This document shows, in pieces, positions 48,462-61,100 of a stretch of 64,000 bases of DNA; positions within the stretch are counted from its first letter, which is position 1; every line of letters starts with the position of its first letter. A program made the position numbers and the translations under genes. The notes under the pieces are model-generated. The model ran no database searches. It was not told the origin of the DNA and saw only the letters and a list, made by a program, of their open reading frames with translations. The DNA comes from Conidiobolus incongruus B7586 (lineage: Eukaryota > Entomophthoromycota > Entomophthoromycetes > Entomophthorales > Conidiobolaceae), in assembly GCA_000697335.1 (NCBI GenBank), contig JNEM01014771.1:25370-89369 (forward strand). The letters are read 5' to 3'.

Positions 48462-49303
48462 ATGAATCGAACAAATAGCTATAGCAATAATACTAATACT
48501 AATAATAATGAAAATGAAAATGAAGTCATAAGTCATTTTAATCAATTGTTAGATAAATTAACTTTAAGTAGACATTCTATCGAGACAACTGCTTTATTCG
48601 CCATTCAAAATCCAACTCAAGAAAAGAATTTATTTCATTGTATACTGAGAAAAATTGAACAAGTAAACAATAAATACCTATTAAAATCAAAACACAATTA
48701 ATAACATTTCTAAATATTTTAGGCTAATGAAAATAATAAATTAAATTATTTATTTTTATTAGATTCAATATGTCAACAAATTAAAAAATCCAATTTAAAA
48801 AATGAATTGTATTTAAAATTAATCGATGAAGAATTGGAATTTATATTATTAAAAGTATTGCCAGAGGAGAATCCTTTAGAATCAAATTTAATAGGAATTA
48901 AAAAAGTTTTAAATAATTGGAAATTAAAGAAAATTTTTGATTTGGACAAGTTGAAGGAATTTGAAGTTAAATTTAACCAATTTCAGAAGAGTAGTAACAG
49001 GTAATTCATATTTATAACACTATACTTTTTTATTAATTATGTTATATTTATGGTTTTAGTAAATCCAAATCCACCAATTTAAAAAGAAGTGAAATAATGA
49101 GGAAAATTGAACAACATCGAGAGAATCATAAATTTATCAAACGGTCCAATTGGTTGCAAAAATCTGAATTCCATCAAAGGAAAGAATTCGATCAACTGAT
49201 GGAAACAATTGATGACTGGGATCACGATGTCGATATACCCAAGTTGATATATCACAATCAGCTTTTCTTAAATGAAACAAGCAGAGTAATTAAATTCATT
49301 TAA
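48462..49303 (+). CDS. CTK3: CTD kinase subunit gamma-like protein (CID domain)
   Basis: Exons 48462-48662, 48723-49000 and 49060-49303 give 240 residues. Ctk3 is the non-catalytic subunit of the CTDK-I kinase, which phosphorylates Ser2 of the RNA polymerase II CTD. After an Asn-rich N-terminus the CID fold is visible: FNQLLDKLTLSRHSIETTAL (about 26-45), the helices NYLFLLDSICQQIKKSN, then LKVLPEENPLESNLIGIKKV and LNNWKLKKIFD. The C-terminal segment RKIEQHRENHKFIKRSNWL...EFDQLMETIDDWD matches the Ctk3 tail. The end is ambiguous: the frame runs to TAA at 49303 (SRVIKFI), but a good intron (GTAATT at 49286, branch-like TAACTAAT, TTTTTTAG at 49342) would instead give a tiny last exon AGATCTTAG (49343-49351). 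Confidence 0.8.
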
Positions 49304-49439
49304 TGTTATTAAGAACAAATAACTAATAATTTTATTTTTTAGAGATCTTAGTAAATTTTGTAATATTCATCGTGTTAAATTTTTTGATGTTTGACTTAGT
49401 ATATAAATTTTATAACATTATCTTCGTGTATATTATAAA

Positions 49440-49456
49440 TATATACATACATACAT

Positions 49457-49499
<43 letters not shown>
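49440..49499. repeat. Compound microsatellite (CATA)n (CA)n (TA)n
   Basis: A run of TACA units passes into CACA and then about 18 TA units. It lies in the spacer between the convergent CTK3-like and short-chain dehydrogenase genes. Probably length-polymorphic. Confidence 0.9.
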
Positions 49500-49500
<1 letters not shown>

Positions 49501-49610
49501 CTCCAAAATATTTGTTTTAACCCAGCTCAATATTACCCCAATAGCATAATAGATTTAACATCCAGACTTAAAAAGTCAATATTATATGAATATTTATTAA
49601 ACTTGGAATT

Positions 49611-50738
49611 CTATAGCATATTTCTTGCTCCAGTAGCAGCTCCTCCATCAACTGATATAGTTGCTCCAGTGATATAAGCACTTGCCTTAGAACTAAGGAA
49701 GAGACAAATGCCAACAGCCTCCTCAGGTTTGCCTGCTCTTCCCATTGGAGTTCCACTTAAAGCTAAATCAGCGATTTCCTTCGACATATCAGTATGGAAA
49801 TATCCAAATGCAATTGCATTGACATTAATATTCTGGGGAGCTAAATTTCCTCCTAATACTTTGGACATATGATGGAGCGCTCCTTTCGAAATTTCATAGG
49901 CTGAAGTAATGGGGGACATAGTCAAAATCCCAGCCATGGAGCCAATATTAATTACTCTTGCTGGATCTTCTTTAGTAGCCGCTTCTCTAAGCAATGGCAA
50001 ACATCTATTTCAAAATATTGATCAGTTTATGGTTTAGAATTAGGAATAAAGATAGTCAATTATATTTGCTTACTTTTGAGTCAAAAAGAAAATGCTCTTG
50101 ACATTCAAATCCAAGACTCTGTCATATGCTTTGACTGAAAAATTTTCGAAACTTTCTCCCCAAGTAGCTAATTACAAAATCATCAGCTCATCTATTTATC
50201 CAATTATGAATATTGAATTACCTCCTGAGTTATTCACTAAAATATGCAATTCTATTTATCATTCTACTGGTTAATAGTCATTCAAAGATATGAATTAATT
50301 AATTAATTATTACTTGACTCCTTTTGACTCAATTGTTCAGCTAAATGCTCAACTCCCTCTACCTTAGATAAATCTGCAGTTATATGATGACAGCTACCAG
50401 GGCCTTTAAATTTTTCTAATCAATAATCATAATAAAATATCCATATAAAAAGTTTATACCTTGTTTAGTCAACCTTTCAGCTGCTTCTTTAATCACTTTC
50501 TCTTTTCTACTAGAGATATAAACTTTACAACCACTTTTAACGAATCCCTAATTTTGAAATCTTAATTTACATATCTTTTCAAAATTAGAATTAAATTTAC
50601 TTCAGCAAGCATCAAGCCAATACTACCAAAAATATATTAATATTTAATATATAGCTTAAGTCCAATATCTTACCCTCTTCCACCACCAGTTACCAATACT
50701 GTTTTACCTCTTACACTAAATAAATCTTCATAAGACAT
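49611..50738 (-). CDS. Short-chain dehydrogenase/reductase
   Basis: Seven exons on the minus strand: 50738-50674, 50622-50601, 50547-50460, 50415-50314, 50251-50222, 50167-50074 and 50004-49611; 264 residues. Classical SDR with a Rossmann fold: TGGGRGIG (residues 19-26, split across exons 1 and 2), ISSRK after the second strand (NADP-type basic residue), ADLS, NNSGA, the active-site Ser in INIGSMAG and YEISK with the catalytic Tyr and Lys, ending ITGATISVDGG. The family includes 3-oxoacyl-ACP reductases and many sugar or alcohol dehydrogenases (rhamnolipid-synthesis RhlG-type enzymes look similar). The substrate is not predictable. Exon 2 is only 22 nt and exon 5 is 30 nt; introns are 44-69 nt. 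Each join was checked to keep frame and motif. Confidence 0.92.
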
Positions 50739-52449
50739 CTTGCAATAAATGAAATCAATTTATCTCAATTGATTGATAATATAAAAGAAAAATTCAATTT
50801 TGGGTATTGCGTTTTTTTTATCATATTTTCTAAATTAATATTGCATTTATTATTATAACCTAACATGTGACGTTTAAATTTGGTATTGATTGATCTTCGG
50901 TTAGTTTATTGGGAATCATAGCAAATTGTAATGTTAGTTCAATTCAAATTTTATTATATTTTAATATTTAAAATTATGAAAGAAAATAACTTATTAACCC
51001 AACTATTTCGTGATTTAAATTTTTATTTTTGAATATTATCATTAATATTCATTTGAATGATTTATAAACTGAGTTCAAAAGCGTTGGTTAAATTTTCAAT
51101 TGTATTTTATTTCGGGTTTAACAATGATATCCAATTATTTTAACACTGATCAGAGCAAATTTTGTTCAGGATATAAAATCAAATTACAAAAATAATATAT
51201 CATAATAATTTATATGTTATTTTATATAACTATTGTATATAATTGTAAAACAGGTAACATATATTATAATGGTTATATATCCAATAAAAATTGTTAAAAT
51301 CTAGTAAATGATGATTTGAATTGAAAAAATGAGGATAGTTTGAAATATATAATCAATATTAATATATTTATTTTTTATTGTTATTTTACTCTATCAAGCT
51401 TTATTTTATAATCATTGAATTAATTTCATTGATGAAGGAACGGTTGCAATTTATGTGAATGATGCTTAATATTAAGATTGATTTGATTAATTAGTAATAA
51501 ATACAAATTTAATAAGGATAATTAGGTGTTGATAATTGATTATATAAAGAAAAATATTAAACTTTTATGATTAAAAAACATTAATATAAAACTAATTTAT
51601 ACAATATTTATTCATGGTTCAAAGTATCAAAAAGCAAAATTTAGTACATTGAATCTATGAATATCTAATTGATATTTTTACACATTTCAAGAATTAAAAA
51701 TAAATATAATTTGATCATAGTATATATTTTTAAAATATTATTTAAGTTTGATATTACACAGTAAATATGTGCAATAAATAAAATAATTAGTAATAGTTAA
51801 AAAAGCTTTAAACCAATTTCAATTTCTAATAACAATTTATTAACATTTGTCCAACCAATTTCAAGGAAATTCTGTGATAATACAATCAACAAAATGAATG
51901 TATAAAGTTGAAAAATGAAATGATTTCATTTATAATATAGTAGGCTATATGTTATTTTTATCTTTAATAATATTATCAACTATTTACTATATTAACGAAT
52001 TTATGTTTATATTTCAATTTTTTATTGGGACTGTGAATAGTAACAACGGATTGATTTCATCCCATAAATGTGATTAATGGAATTTATTGATAATAATTTA
52101 TTATATATTGGAAAAGAGTACAATGTAAAAAATTAAGTATTCAATGTTAAATATAACATTTAATATTTCTTCAATTGTAAAATATTTCTTTTTAATTTAA
52201 TTCAATTCTAATAGGGTAATAATAAGCTTTTTATCAGACGGATTTCAATAATTTGATTATTGGTTAATTACAAATGAGTACTAAATTAATATTTATTGCA
52301 CTAATATTCACTTAAATTGAATTTATTTTATAATTTTTGATTTTTTTAAAAATTGACTTATATTATTTATTTTATAGTATTTATATTATAATTTATTAAT
52401 AATATTATTGACTAGTGTAACAAGCTTGAATTATTAAAACCTATTCAAG
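50739..52449. other. Divergent intergenic region
   Basis: About 1.7 kb between the minus-strand dehydrogenase and the plus-strand gene at 52450. AT-rich, nothing recognised beyond presumed promoters at either end. Confidence 0.4.
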
Positions 52450-53788
52450 ATGGATAGCTCATCACTAATAATCAATTCCGTGCAAGAAGGTTTAAATGAG
52501 CCTTCATTTAGCTTAATACCCAATGACCCACTTTTAGCAGAATTAAAGAAATCGAATAGTAAAGTGCAATTAGATTTTGATAAAAAAGTAAAAATATTTC
52601 ATATTAATAATGTTATAACTTAATAACCTTGATATAGCAATTAATTGTTAATAATACTATTTATTTTAAATTAAATTTTGAAACGATATCTAAAGATCAA
52701 AAAATCTTCTTAGTTGAAAAGAATGGCGTTTGTTCTAATTTGGCTAATTATCATACTCAAATAATTATCGAATCTGGTCCTCATCAACTTATTCCAAGAA
52801 CACACTTTGTATCAAGAGATAGCTCTAGGTATTTATTTCGTATTTACTGTTAAAATAATTTTATTAATATTTAGAGTTTAGTCGTTCTTCAGACTCCAGA
52901 AATGGTATCGCTAGTAATAATCATCGAAGTAATGAAGAAAATGACCAATCGAATAACTTAAAACATTCCCCTCCAGAATCAAATTCCAGTTTAAAGAGAA
53001 AGTTAGTGCAAATGCTAGATTTAAATGCTGAAGACTCAGTTGCATTAAAACAATCTAATGACAAAAATATCAACAAATTGATAGATAAATTAAATGAAAT
53101 AGCTCGATCAATGGATGCTCAGTTCACATTTAATCTTAAGCAACGTCCCAATCCTAACGCCAGTCCACAAACTTTCTATCGACAGGAGCTTGAAATACTG
53201 AAAAGTGCAATTGAAAAATTTTCCCAAATCAAGGTTAATGCTAAGAAACCTAATTATACTGCATCCAAGGTTCCTAATCCAAAGCTACCGCTCCCTCACC
53301 TCTCCGATATTCCCAGTAGAAACTCGATTCAAACACCCACTAATATCAACACTAAATCTGATCAGATATCTTCAGTCAAAGAAGAGGACAGCATCATTCC
53401 CTTAAAAGAAGCAAATCCAGCTATATGGAGCCAATTAGAAAGATGGAAAAAGCTTACAGATCCATCTACTTCACTAACAATACCACCCATCGAAAATCTC
53501 CAAACTTATAACACGGCAGTAGCGATTTTAGATCTCCGTAAATCGATGCTTGATAGGCTCAGACGCAGATTAGATCAATTTTACATCGAATCGAACAAAC
53601 TTTATACGGAATTAGAGGCAGCTACATCACCTATGAAGAAGAGCGTGAATCAGATGCTGAACGAAACATGGACCAAAGTAGGAGGTAAAGGTAATTTGAT
53701 AGATAATTTGGAGCTGTATCAGAAGCTCGATAGAGAGTATCAAGCTATTTTCAAAGCTGCCAACGATTATTTAAAATCTAATAGTTGA
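52450..53788 (+). CDS. Unidentified protein, possibly ELL-type elongation factor
   Basis: Exons 52450-52587, 52638-52828 and 52882-53788 join in frame to 411 residues. The N-terminal 110 residues look like a compact beta-rich domain (LDFDKKQLIVNNTIYFKLNF). A Ser/Asn-rich linker follows, then a helical block LKRKLVQMLDLNAEDSVALK...LIDKLNEIARSM with FYRQELEILKSAIEKF after it, a Pro-rich linker, and a long Arg/Leu-rich coiled coil (AVAILDLRKSMLDRLRRRLD) ending in YQKLDREYQAIFKAANDYL. The block order (beta domain, winged-helix-like segment, C-terminal helical bundle) resembles RNA polymerase II elongation factor ELL with its occludin/ELL tail, but identity is low and I treat that as a hypothesis. 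The start is the first ATG in the open frame. Confidence 0.75.
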
Positions 53789-55060
53789 CATTTATTAAAT
53801 ACTTTTTAAATTTTATTCAATAATATTTAAGACTTAAGTTATTGTTGAGTTAAATTCCCTATATATCAATAGATCTATGATTATTAAAATTATCTTCCTT
53901 TTGGTGTTTTGCTTAAATTGAAATACTATCCAGTTTATATTAATTGATAGCACACTAATATTTTTCATTTTTTTGAATATCATTATTTTTGAAATTATTT
54001 GATTTTAATGAAATCTTGCAGTGGAATATATTTTATCTAAAGCAATCACTAAAATATAATATTCATCTATATTAATATTTTATTTATTTCAAATTATCAA
54101 TTATTAATATACAAAATTCTTTAATTTTTTCAGTTTTTTTTTCAATGATGGATATCTGATTTGGCTGACCTATCAAGAACATATCATTCATTATGTTACT
54201 AGAAAAAAACGCTGTCATTATTAGATCAATTTGTAATGAAATAAAATAGATAAATTTGATAAATTTGATAAAAATATAATATTAAAATGATGTTCAATTT
54301 GATTATTTTAATAAAATTAATTTAAAATATTAATTTCAGATAAAATTATTTTTTATTTCCTGAAGAATTTGCATGGATAAATTATATTTTATTTAATTTA
54401 ACAATGTTATTTAAACTTTACAGAATCATTTTTACTAATACTTTGATATGTTCTTTATTTATGTTCAAGATTGATTATTGCCAACTGACTAAAATAATCA
54501 TATTGTCCAGAATACAAATTGATTAAATATTTAACTAAAGAGAAATTGAGAATTTAATATAACGACTTGGTCGGTCTTAAACAATATAATTAAAAATATA
54601 TATTTAAATTTTTTATTCTATATTCTTTGTTGAAATAATGAAAATAAAAAAATCACATGGTAAATCAATTTTTGTGTATAATATAAACTATGTGATGTAA
54701 GATGCTTAATTCCAGTTTTATTTAATTTTCTACCACTATCATATTAAATGAGATCTTTTTGTAAACAGAGTTGAACATTATCTTTTTATTCTGTAATTGA
54801 TATAAGTAAATAATTTGAAATAAAAGGAATTGATAATATATCTATTTTGATTTTATATACATAAATGACTTTTTCAAATTAAAATAATTTTTTATTGTCA
54901 GTATCTGATAAAATAATTAAATAATTTATATATATCTAAAATTAAAATGACAGTCCCATAACCAGATAACCAATATCCAATCCTGATGAATGATATTAAA
55001 GTTGTATTAATGATGATTATGTAATGAAAATCAAACAGTTCAGAATTAATAGTAATACGA
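53789..55060. other. Intergenic region upstream of LDAH-type gene
   Basis: About 1.3 kb, AT-rich; no gene or repeat recognised. A short direct repeat GATAAATTTGATAAATTTGATAAA (as three TAAATTTGA-like units) lies at about 54249-54272. Confidence 0.4.
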
Positions 55061-56541
55061 ATGAATTTAGCTAAAACTTTGAGATTACCTTTGAGATCAC
55101 GATGGGCTCCGAGCTTGGACATGGTCACTGACACTTTATGGTGGCCTTCTCAACTTGATAAACCAAGGGCTGTGTTAATGATGATTCCTGGTAATATTCA
55201 AACGTTTTATTATGTTATTAAGAACTTTATTATGTCTGTATATTTTACAGTTTTTATTATCAATTTTATGCTCTGTTATTGTAATTTACAATTATTTTAA
55301 TTTTTAAACTTCAAAACCACGAATTTTATTTAACAAGAAGCGTATCGAATATTTAAATTATAAAATACACACAAATTAACCTAATATATTATAAAATAAT
55401 TTAAAAATATAAATATTAATATTAATAATATAATGATATTATTAGTCACTGATATTAATGTATTTATTTAATTTAGGTAATCCAGGAATTGCCGATTTTT
55501 ATGATCACTTCTTATCTTATTTATATTTACAAACTGATAAAAGTTTAGATATTGTAGCAAGTAAAAAATATATATTTATTAATGTTTTGGCTATAATTAA
55601 TTATTAAACGAAAAAAAATAGTCAGTCATTTGGGATTCTTACAAGACGAGGATTTAGATCGTTTATATAATTTAAACGAGCAAATAGAGCACATGGATCT
55701 CTGTTTGAAAGAATTAGCCGAGACTTATGCTCCAGATACTCCAATTATTTTAGCTGGACACTCTATTGGAGCCTATATAGCTGAAAAAATCACTGAAAAG
55801 AACCAAAATTTAAATATTGTTAAAGTTATCCAATTGTTCCCAGTTGTTCAGCACATTAAAAAATCACAAAATGGACAATTGATGCATTGGGTAATTATAT
55901 ATATATGCATATAATGTATTATATTTATTCTATTATTAAATTAACTTTGCTAGTCTATATTGAGTCCTTTAGGTAGAAATATACTAAAAAATATTACTTG
56001 GGGTATAAGCCAATTACCATATGCCTTGACGAAACCAATCGTCCAACTTTGTACAGGATTTAACGACCATTACTGTAAAATTGTAATAGACAAATTATTA
56101 AAATATCCTTTTTCATATTTATTTCATTCAATTATCCATCATTTTGTATTTTGTTTTATTCCTTAACTATTGTTTTTTACAGCTCCTTATGTCCACAATG
56201 CTTTATACTTAGCCGATGACGAAATGCATCAAGTATTAGATTGCAATTACTCTTTCTACGAAGCCAATGCCGATAAATTTGTGTTTTATTTTGGTACAGA
56301 AGATAAATGGGTTCCTATGGAACAATACTTGGATCTCAAATCCAAAGTACCAGCCCTTAATGTTATATTGTGTAAGAATAAACTACGCCATGGGTTTGTC
56401 ACTGGTAATTAATATGATAGTATGAAAATGTAATATATACATATATTAATCACGATAATTTTTATAGAGGAAAACCATGCTATATTGGGAGATCAAGTTG
56501 CCGAATGGATTAATTCAGCTCTACCTCCATTGAAACTTTAA
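55061..56541 (+). CDS. LDAH-type lipid-droplet-associated hydrolase
   Basis: Alpha/beta hydrolase of the LDAH family (human LDAH/C2orf43, yeast YPR147C), thought to act on lipid droplets. Exons: 55061-55190, 55477-55560, 55622-55890, from 55954, then 56183-56404 and 56468-56541. Motifs: MMIPGNPGIADFYDHFLSYL (oxyanion region, spanning intron 1), AGHSIGAY with the nucleophile Ser, YVHNALYLADDEM, FYFGTEDKWVP carrying the likely acidic residue, and the catalytic His in EENHAILGD near the C-terminus. The exon 4 donor is unresolved. The 3' end of intron 4 (CTTAAC...TTTTTTACAG, 56182) is clear and needs a phase-1 donor, but the only good one (GTAAAA at 56075) would drop the conserved VIDKLLKYP segment. 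The other would leave a 30-nt intron. Confidence 0.85.
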
Positions 56542-56871
56542 TTTATCGATCAATTCATATTTCACTTTTAGAAATAAAATATTTGATTGCTTTTTAACAT
56601 ACTGATAACTTAAAATTGGATAAGATATTTAAAATATTTTAAAAGTGAAAATATATAAATTTAAATAATTTATAATATCAATTATAGTTTATTTCTTTAT
56701 TTCTTGTTTAATAATCTATTCAAATAATATAAGGTGAAATTTTGATTCATTATTAATATTTCAAAATAAGTACTGTTAATTTAATTGACAGGTATATAAA
56801 ATAATTATGATTATATAATAGAAGCAAATAAATATTTAATTTACTTTCAAGCTATAATAATATTATTTATT
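56542..56871. other. 3' flank of LDAH-type gene
   Basis: 330 bp of AT-rich sequence, nothing recognised. Confidence 0.35.
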
Positions 56872-57060
56872 ATTTCAGATTATAAATAATGAGAATTTTT
56901 TAAGATTGAGAATAAATAAAGATTTTAACATATAAGTTATAGAAATAAATATATATTACCATAGAATTGAAGAAATAGGAAATTTTTTAAATTTATTATT
57001 AGTTTTAAATAATAAAATAATTACAAAACAAATAAGAAAATATATATATATATATATATA
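56872..57060. mobile_element. Two mariner ends joined (deleted or nested mariner)
   Basis: 56872-56955 resembles the left end of the mariner at 18827 (ATAATGAGAATTTTTTAAGATTG, then ATAAATATATATTA). It is followed directly by the other mariner end as found at 30664 (TTACCATAGAATTGAAGAAAT, 56956 on), which runs about 100 bp into a TA microsatellite. This is either an internally deleted short element or one mariner inserted at a TA within another. Confidence 0.55.
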
Positions 57061-57064
57061 CTAA

Positions 57065-57795
57065 CATGTAAAAATGAGTCATAAAATCAAAAATATATAT
57101 ATTTTAATTAATAACTAAAACAATTGTATATATTAGATTACTTGAAACTATAATATTTAACTAAAGTAAATTATAAATTTGTGGGTTTTTGAGATAAAAG
57201 GATATATTTAATAATATATAACCATATCTTTTTTCTCTCTTTGTTATTATTTTACATAATATTTTATAAATATACTAAATTTTTTATTAGTATTATTATA
57301 CTTAAATCCCTCTTTAAAAAAATTTACTTATGTATTAATTATCTTTATAAAAAAATAAATCAACTTATAATATTATTAGAATTATTAATATTAGCTAGTT
57401 TATTATAGTTAAAGTTATTAAGAATAATAATAAAAACACATTTAAACTTAAATTTAAATGTGTTAAAATTATAAATAAATATAATAAAAAATATATTTAT
57501 AAGTTAGTTAATATAAGTAAATATAGTTTTATTATTGAAATATAATAAGAATTATAAAACTATATAAAAATATTAATTAACACTAAAATTATTATATATA
57601 CTTTATATTAATATAGATACCATTTATATTTTAAAAAAATACTTTCAACTAAAAAAATCTCATTATAAAATTAAATAAAAGTTTAAATATTACCACTAAT
57701 ATTAAATTAAAACTAATTAGAGTAAAGTTATTTAATTTAATAAAACAAAAATATAATTTAGTAAATTTAATAAAAAAGCTAAATATTTTAGAAAA
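57065..57795 (+). mobile_element. Tc1-like element, copy T3, left part
   Basis: The left arm is complete: outer repeat at about 57069-57094 (ATGAGTCATAAAATCAAAAA) and inner repeat at about 57164-57190 (TAAATTATAAATTTGTGGG), both reading inward. The transposase relic follows, aligning with T1 codon for codon up to the point matching about 21480 of T1, where the minus-strand chromovirus begins. The rest resumes at 63463. Stops at the same kinds of positions as T1 and T2, with more AT shift. Confidence 0.75.
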
Positions 57796-58156
57796 TGTAA
57801 ATATGGTAGTAAATACTAATATAGTATAGAAAAAAACTTAATATACAAATAATATGATATAGAATATAATACTATAATATAACTATAGTGTGCAAATATA
57901 AAGAAAGTTTAATTAAGCTTCAAATTAAAATAAGTCACTAATATATTAAAATTTATATTAGGTAGTATTAATATACTATAATATTAATAAAATATAGTTT
58001 CAATTTTAGAAATAATAAAAAGGTAAAAAATAATAAAAATTGAAAAGAAAAAGAAAAACCTAGTTTATTAGATAATTTAATACTATTTATATAATTTATA
58101 GTTAATTTAATTATATGAATGTATATATAAGAATTTAAAAAACTAGTCTTTTAATA
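57796..58156 (-). repeat. LTR of chromovirus 2 (downstream copy)
   Basis: Inverted relative of the LTRs at 5662 and 10944; ends ACTAGTCTTTTAATA where those start TGTTAAGAGACTAGT. Pairs with 63068-63462. Confidence 0.8.
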
Positions 58157-61100
58157 CTCCCCTAATAATTTTTTTAAAAGAGACATACTTTTTAGATTTT
58201 TATAAATAGGTATAATAAGCTAAAATATTCTTAATCTTTTCTAAAGGTTCTTATGTAACTTCTTTAATAAGATAACCTATTTATTTTATATAGAAATAAA
58301 GCTTATTCCTAATAAATTTAAATTTAATTATATAATTAACATAATATTTTTTTTCTCTATCTTAATTAATAATTAAATCTAGTTTTAAAATTTTTAATTA
58401 ATTAAAAAAAGTATTAAAATCTTTAAAATAAGGTTTGATTTTAGATATGTGAAAGGTAAAGTTGATCTTTAAAGTTAAGGGTAATTCTGAGGTAATATTT
58501 TCAAAATTTAAATTAATAGATTAAATTTTATAAGGACTATAATATAATAGCAAGTATTTTAGATTTAAGTTAGATTTAAGTAAAGTAAGTTTAAAGGCAG
58601 ATTATTCTAAGTATACAAATATATTAGTTTTATACTTAAGAGGATTCTTAAATAACTTTAAATATTATTATTCTATAATCTTTTAATTTTCTTCTAAGTT
58701 AAATTTAACAATGGAATTAATATATTTAATATTAGATTAAAATTCAACAACATCTAAAGATATATTAATTTAAAGTTTTAAAGCAATTATTAAATTAAGA
58801 TATTTATTATAATTAATGAAATAAAAGCTAAAACTTATTGATTTGCTAATAAAGATATTGAATAAATATTAAAGCTGGTAGATATAGGTATCTTAATTTA
58901 ATTAATTAGTGTTAATATAAGCTTTAATTATTTGCTTTAAGGTTTTAATAGTTTTTTCAGCAAATTTATTAATTTAGTAATAATTAGTAATAAATATAGC
59001 TAGATTAATTTTAAAGGAAAAGGATAATAACTTCTAGAATTAAAAGTTAAATTATATATCTTTACCAAATATAATAGTTTGTAGAATTCTATAATAGGTA
59101 AAAATATTAGAGAATAATAGTTTTGCAATATCTTTAACTATAGAAGTTTTAAAATAGGGAATAAAATAAACATATTTAGAGAATAAATTAATTACAATTA
59201 ATAAGTTATTATAACTAGTTATTAATTTAAAAATTTCTATAAAATTAAGTTGGATTTATTATTAAATTTTATTAGAGACTTGTAGGGGAATAAGTTTACT
59301 ATATTTTAGTTAAGTATTATATTTAGTTCTTTAGTATATATCACAAGTATTAATGTATTTGTAAACTAATTTAACTAAAGAAGGTTAGTAATATTTTATT
59401 TTAATTCTCTCAACACTTTTTAACTAGTTTTGATGTTTTTTAACAGGTAAGTTATAATACTCATTAAATATTGCTTGTTAAATCTTAAGAATATTAGGGA
59501 TATATAAACAATTATTATAGTATAGTAAGTTATCAATGATTTTAAATCTTTTGACATATTTTAATTAGTTTTCTAATAGTTTAGAGAGTTCTTCTTTAAT
59601 TAAAATAAAGAAACTATTATTTAATAGTGTTTCTTAAAATAGTTTAATGAATTTTTTATTTCCTTTATTAATAATTATTATGTTAATATCTGCTGGGTTT
59701 TTGTAATTAAAATAAAAAGGTAAGTATGTAAGATTTTTCAATAAAGTATCTATAACATGATTTTATTAACCTAAAAAATATTAAATAAAGTAAAGGTAAG
59801 CTTAGATAGTTTTAATTTATCTAGTTTGTTTTCTTAATAAATGCTTTTAAATGTTTAAATAGATGAGTGATTTATAATCTATAAATATTAAGAAAAAGTT
59901 GCAAAATAAAAAATTTAAATGATTTTTAATTATTTCTACTAAGGCAAAAAGTTTTTATTTATAGACTAGGTATTTTAATTCAGTTGGCTTTATTTTTCTT
60001 AACCAGAATGTTATAGGCTTTAAGATAATATTTGTAATATTAAACTCAACCTATTCTCTTTTATTTATTATTTTATCCTATAGTTAAAAGATAAAATATA
60101 AATTAAATTCAAATTAAGCTAACTATCTACTATTTATAAAAGAACTAGAGTTAGTAAAAATAATAGTAGGTAGTTTAAGATCAAAAATAGATAAAGCAAA
60201 AACATTAGTAATATAGAAAATTAAACTATTTATGTAAAAAGTATATAGTAGGGTCTATTTAAAAAAAGAGTCTTTATTTAAAAAATAAGTTAAAAGAGCT
60301 ATAAGTTTAACAAAAAAATCAATGAAATTTTTAAAGTAATTTAATAATTTAAGTATAAACATAAATAAATCTTTGTTTGTAGGTATAATAAAAGCTTTTA
60401 TTCTATTAAGTTTAGTTAGATTAATGTTAATTCTTTAAGAAAAAACAATATAACTATAAAAAAAGATAAAAGAAACAGTAAAAATATATTTTAATAGTTT
60501 TAAAGGTAATTTATATTCTTGAATAATTTATAAGATTAGATTTACATATTAAATATATTCTTCTTTAGTTTTTAAATAGATTAAAATATCATTAAGGTAA
60601 GTAATAATAAAGTTATTAATGATAGGGTTAAAAAAGAAATTGATAAATTAGCTGAAAATTGCAAGGGTATTATATTATCTAAAGTTTATAATAGTAAATT
60701 TATAGTAGCTTAATAGAGTATTAAAAACAGTTAAGAGAATAGAATTTTCTTTAACTTTAATATTATAATAATTATTTCTAATATTTAATTTAATAAATAT
60801 AGTAGATTTAAGCAGTTTATCTTTAATATCATATAAGTTTAGTAATAAAGTTTTATCTTTGATAGTTTTAAAGTTTAAAACATAATTATTAATATATAAT
60901 CCCTAACCACCATTAGCTTTTTATACAAAAAGGATAAAAAATCTTTATAGTAAGGAAAAAAGTTTAATATACTTATTTTTAAGTAATTTTTAGATTTTTT
61001 CTTTTAAAGTTTGATATTGTTTAAAAGATAAATAATAAGTAAGCTTTGAGTATAGTTGTATACCTAAGAGAAGTTTAATTTTATGTTTAATAATTATATT

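Noticed and set aside
49440-49499. Telomere-like or CRISPR-like repeat
   Set aside because: A simple dinucleotide/tetranucleotide microsatellite with no spacers and no telomere unit.
50092-50274. 60-codon plus-strand frame with ELPPELFTKI, F-box-like
   Set aside because: It runs antisense through exons and introns of the short-chain dehydrogenase, so the resemblance is by chance.
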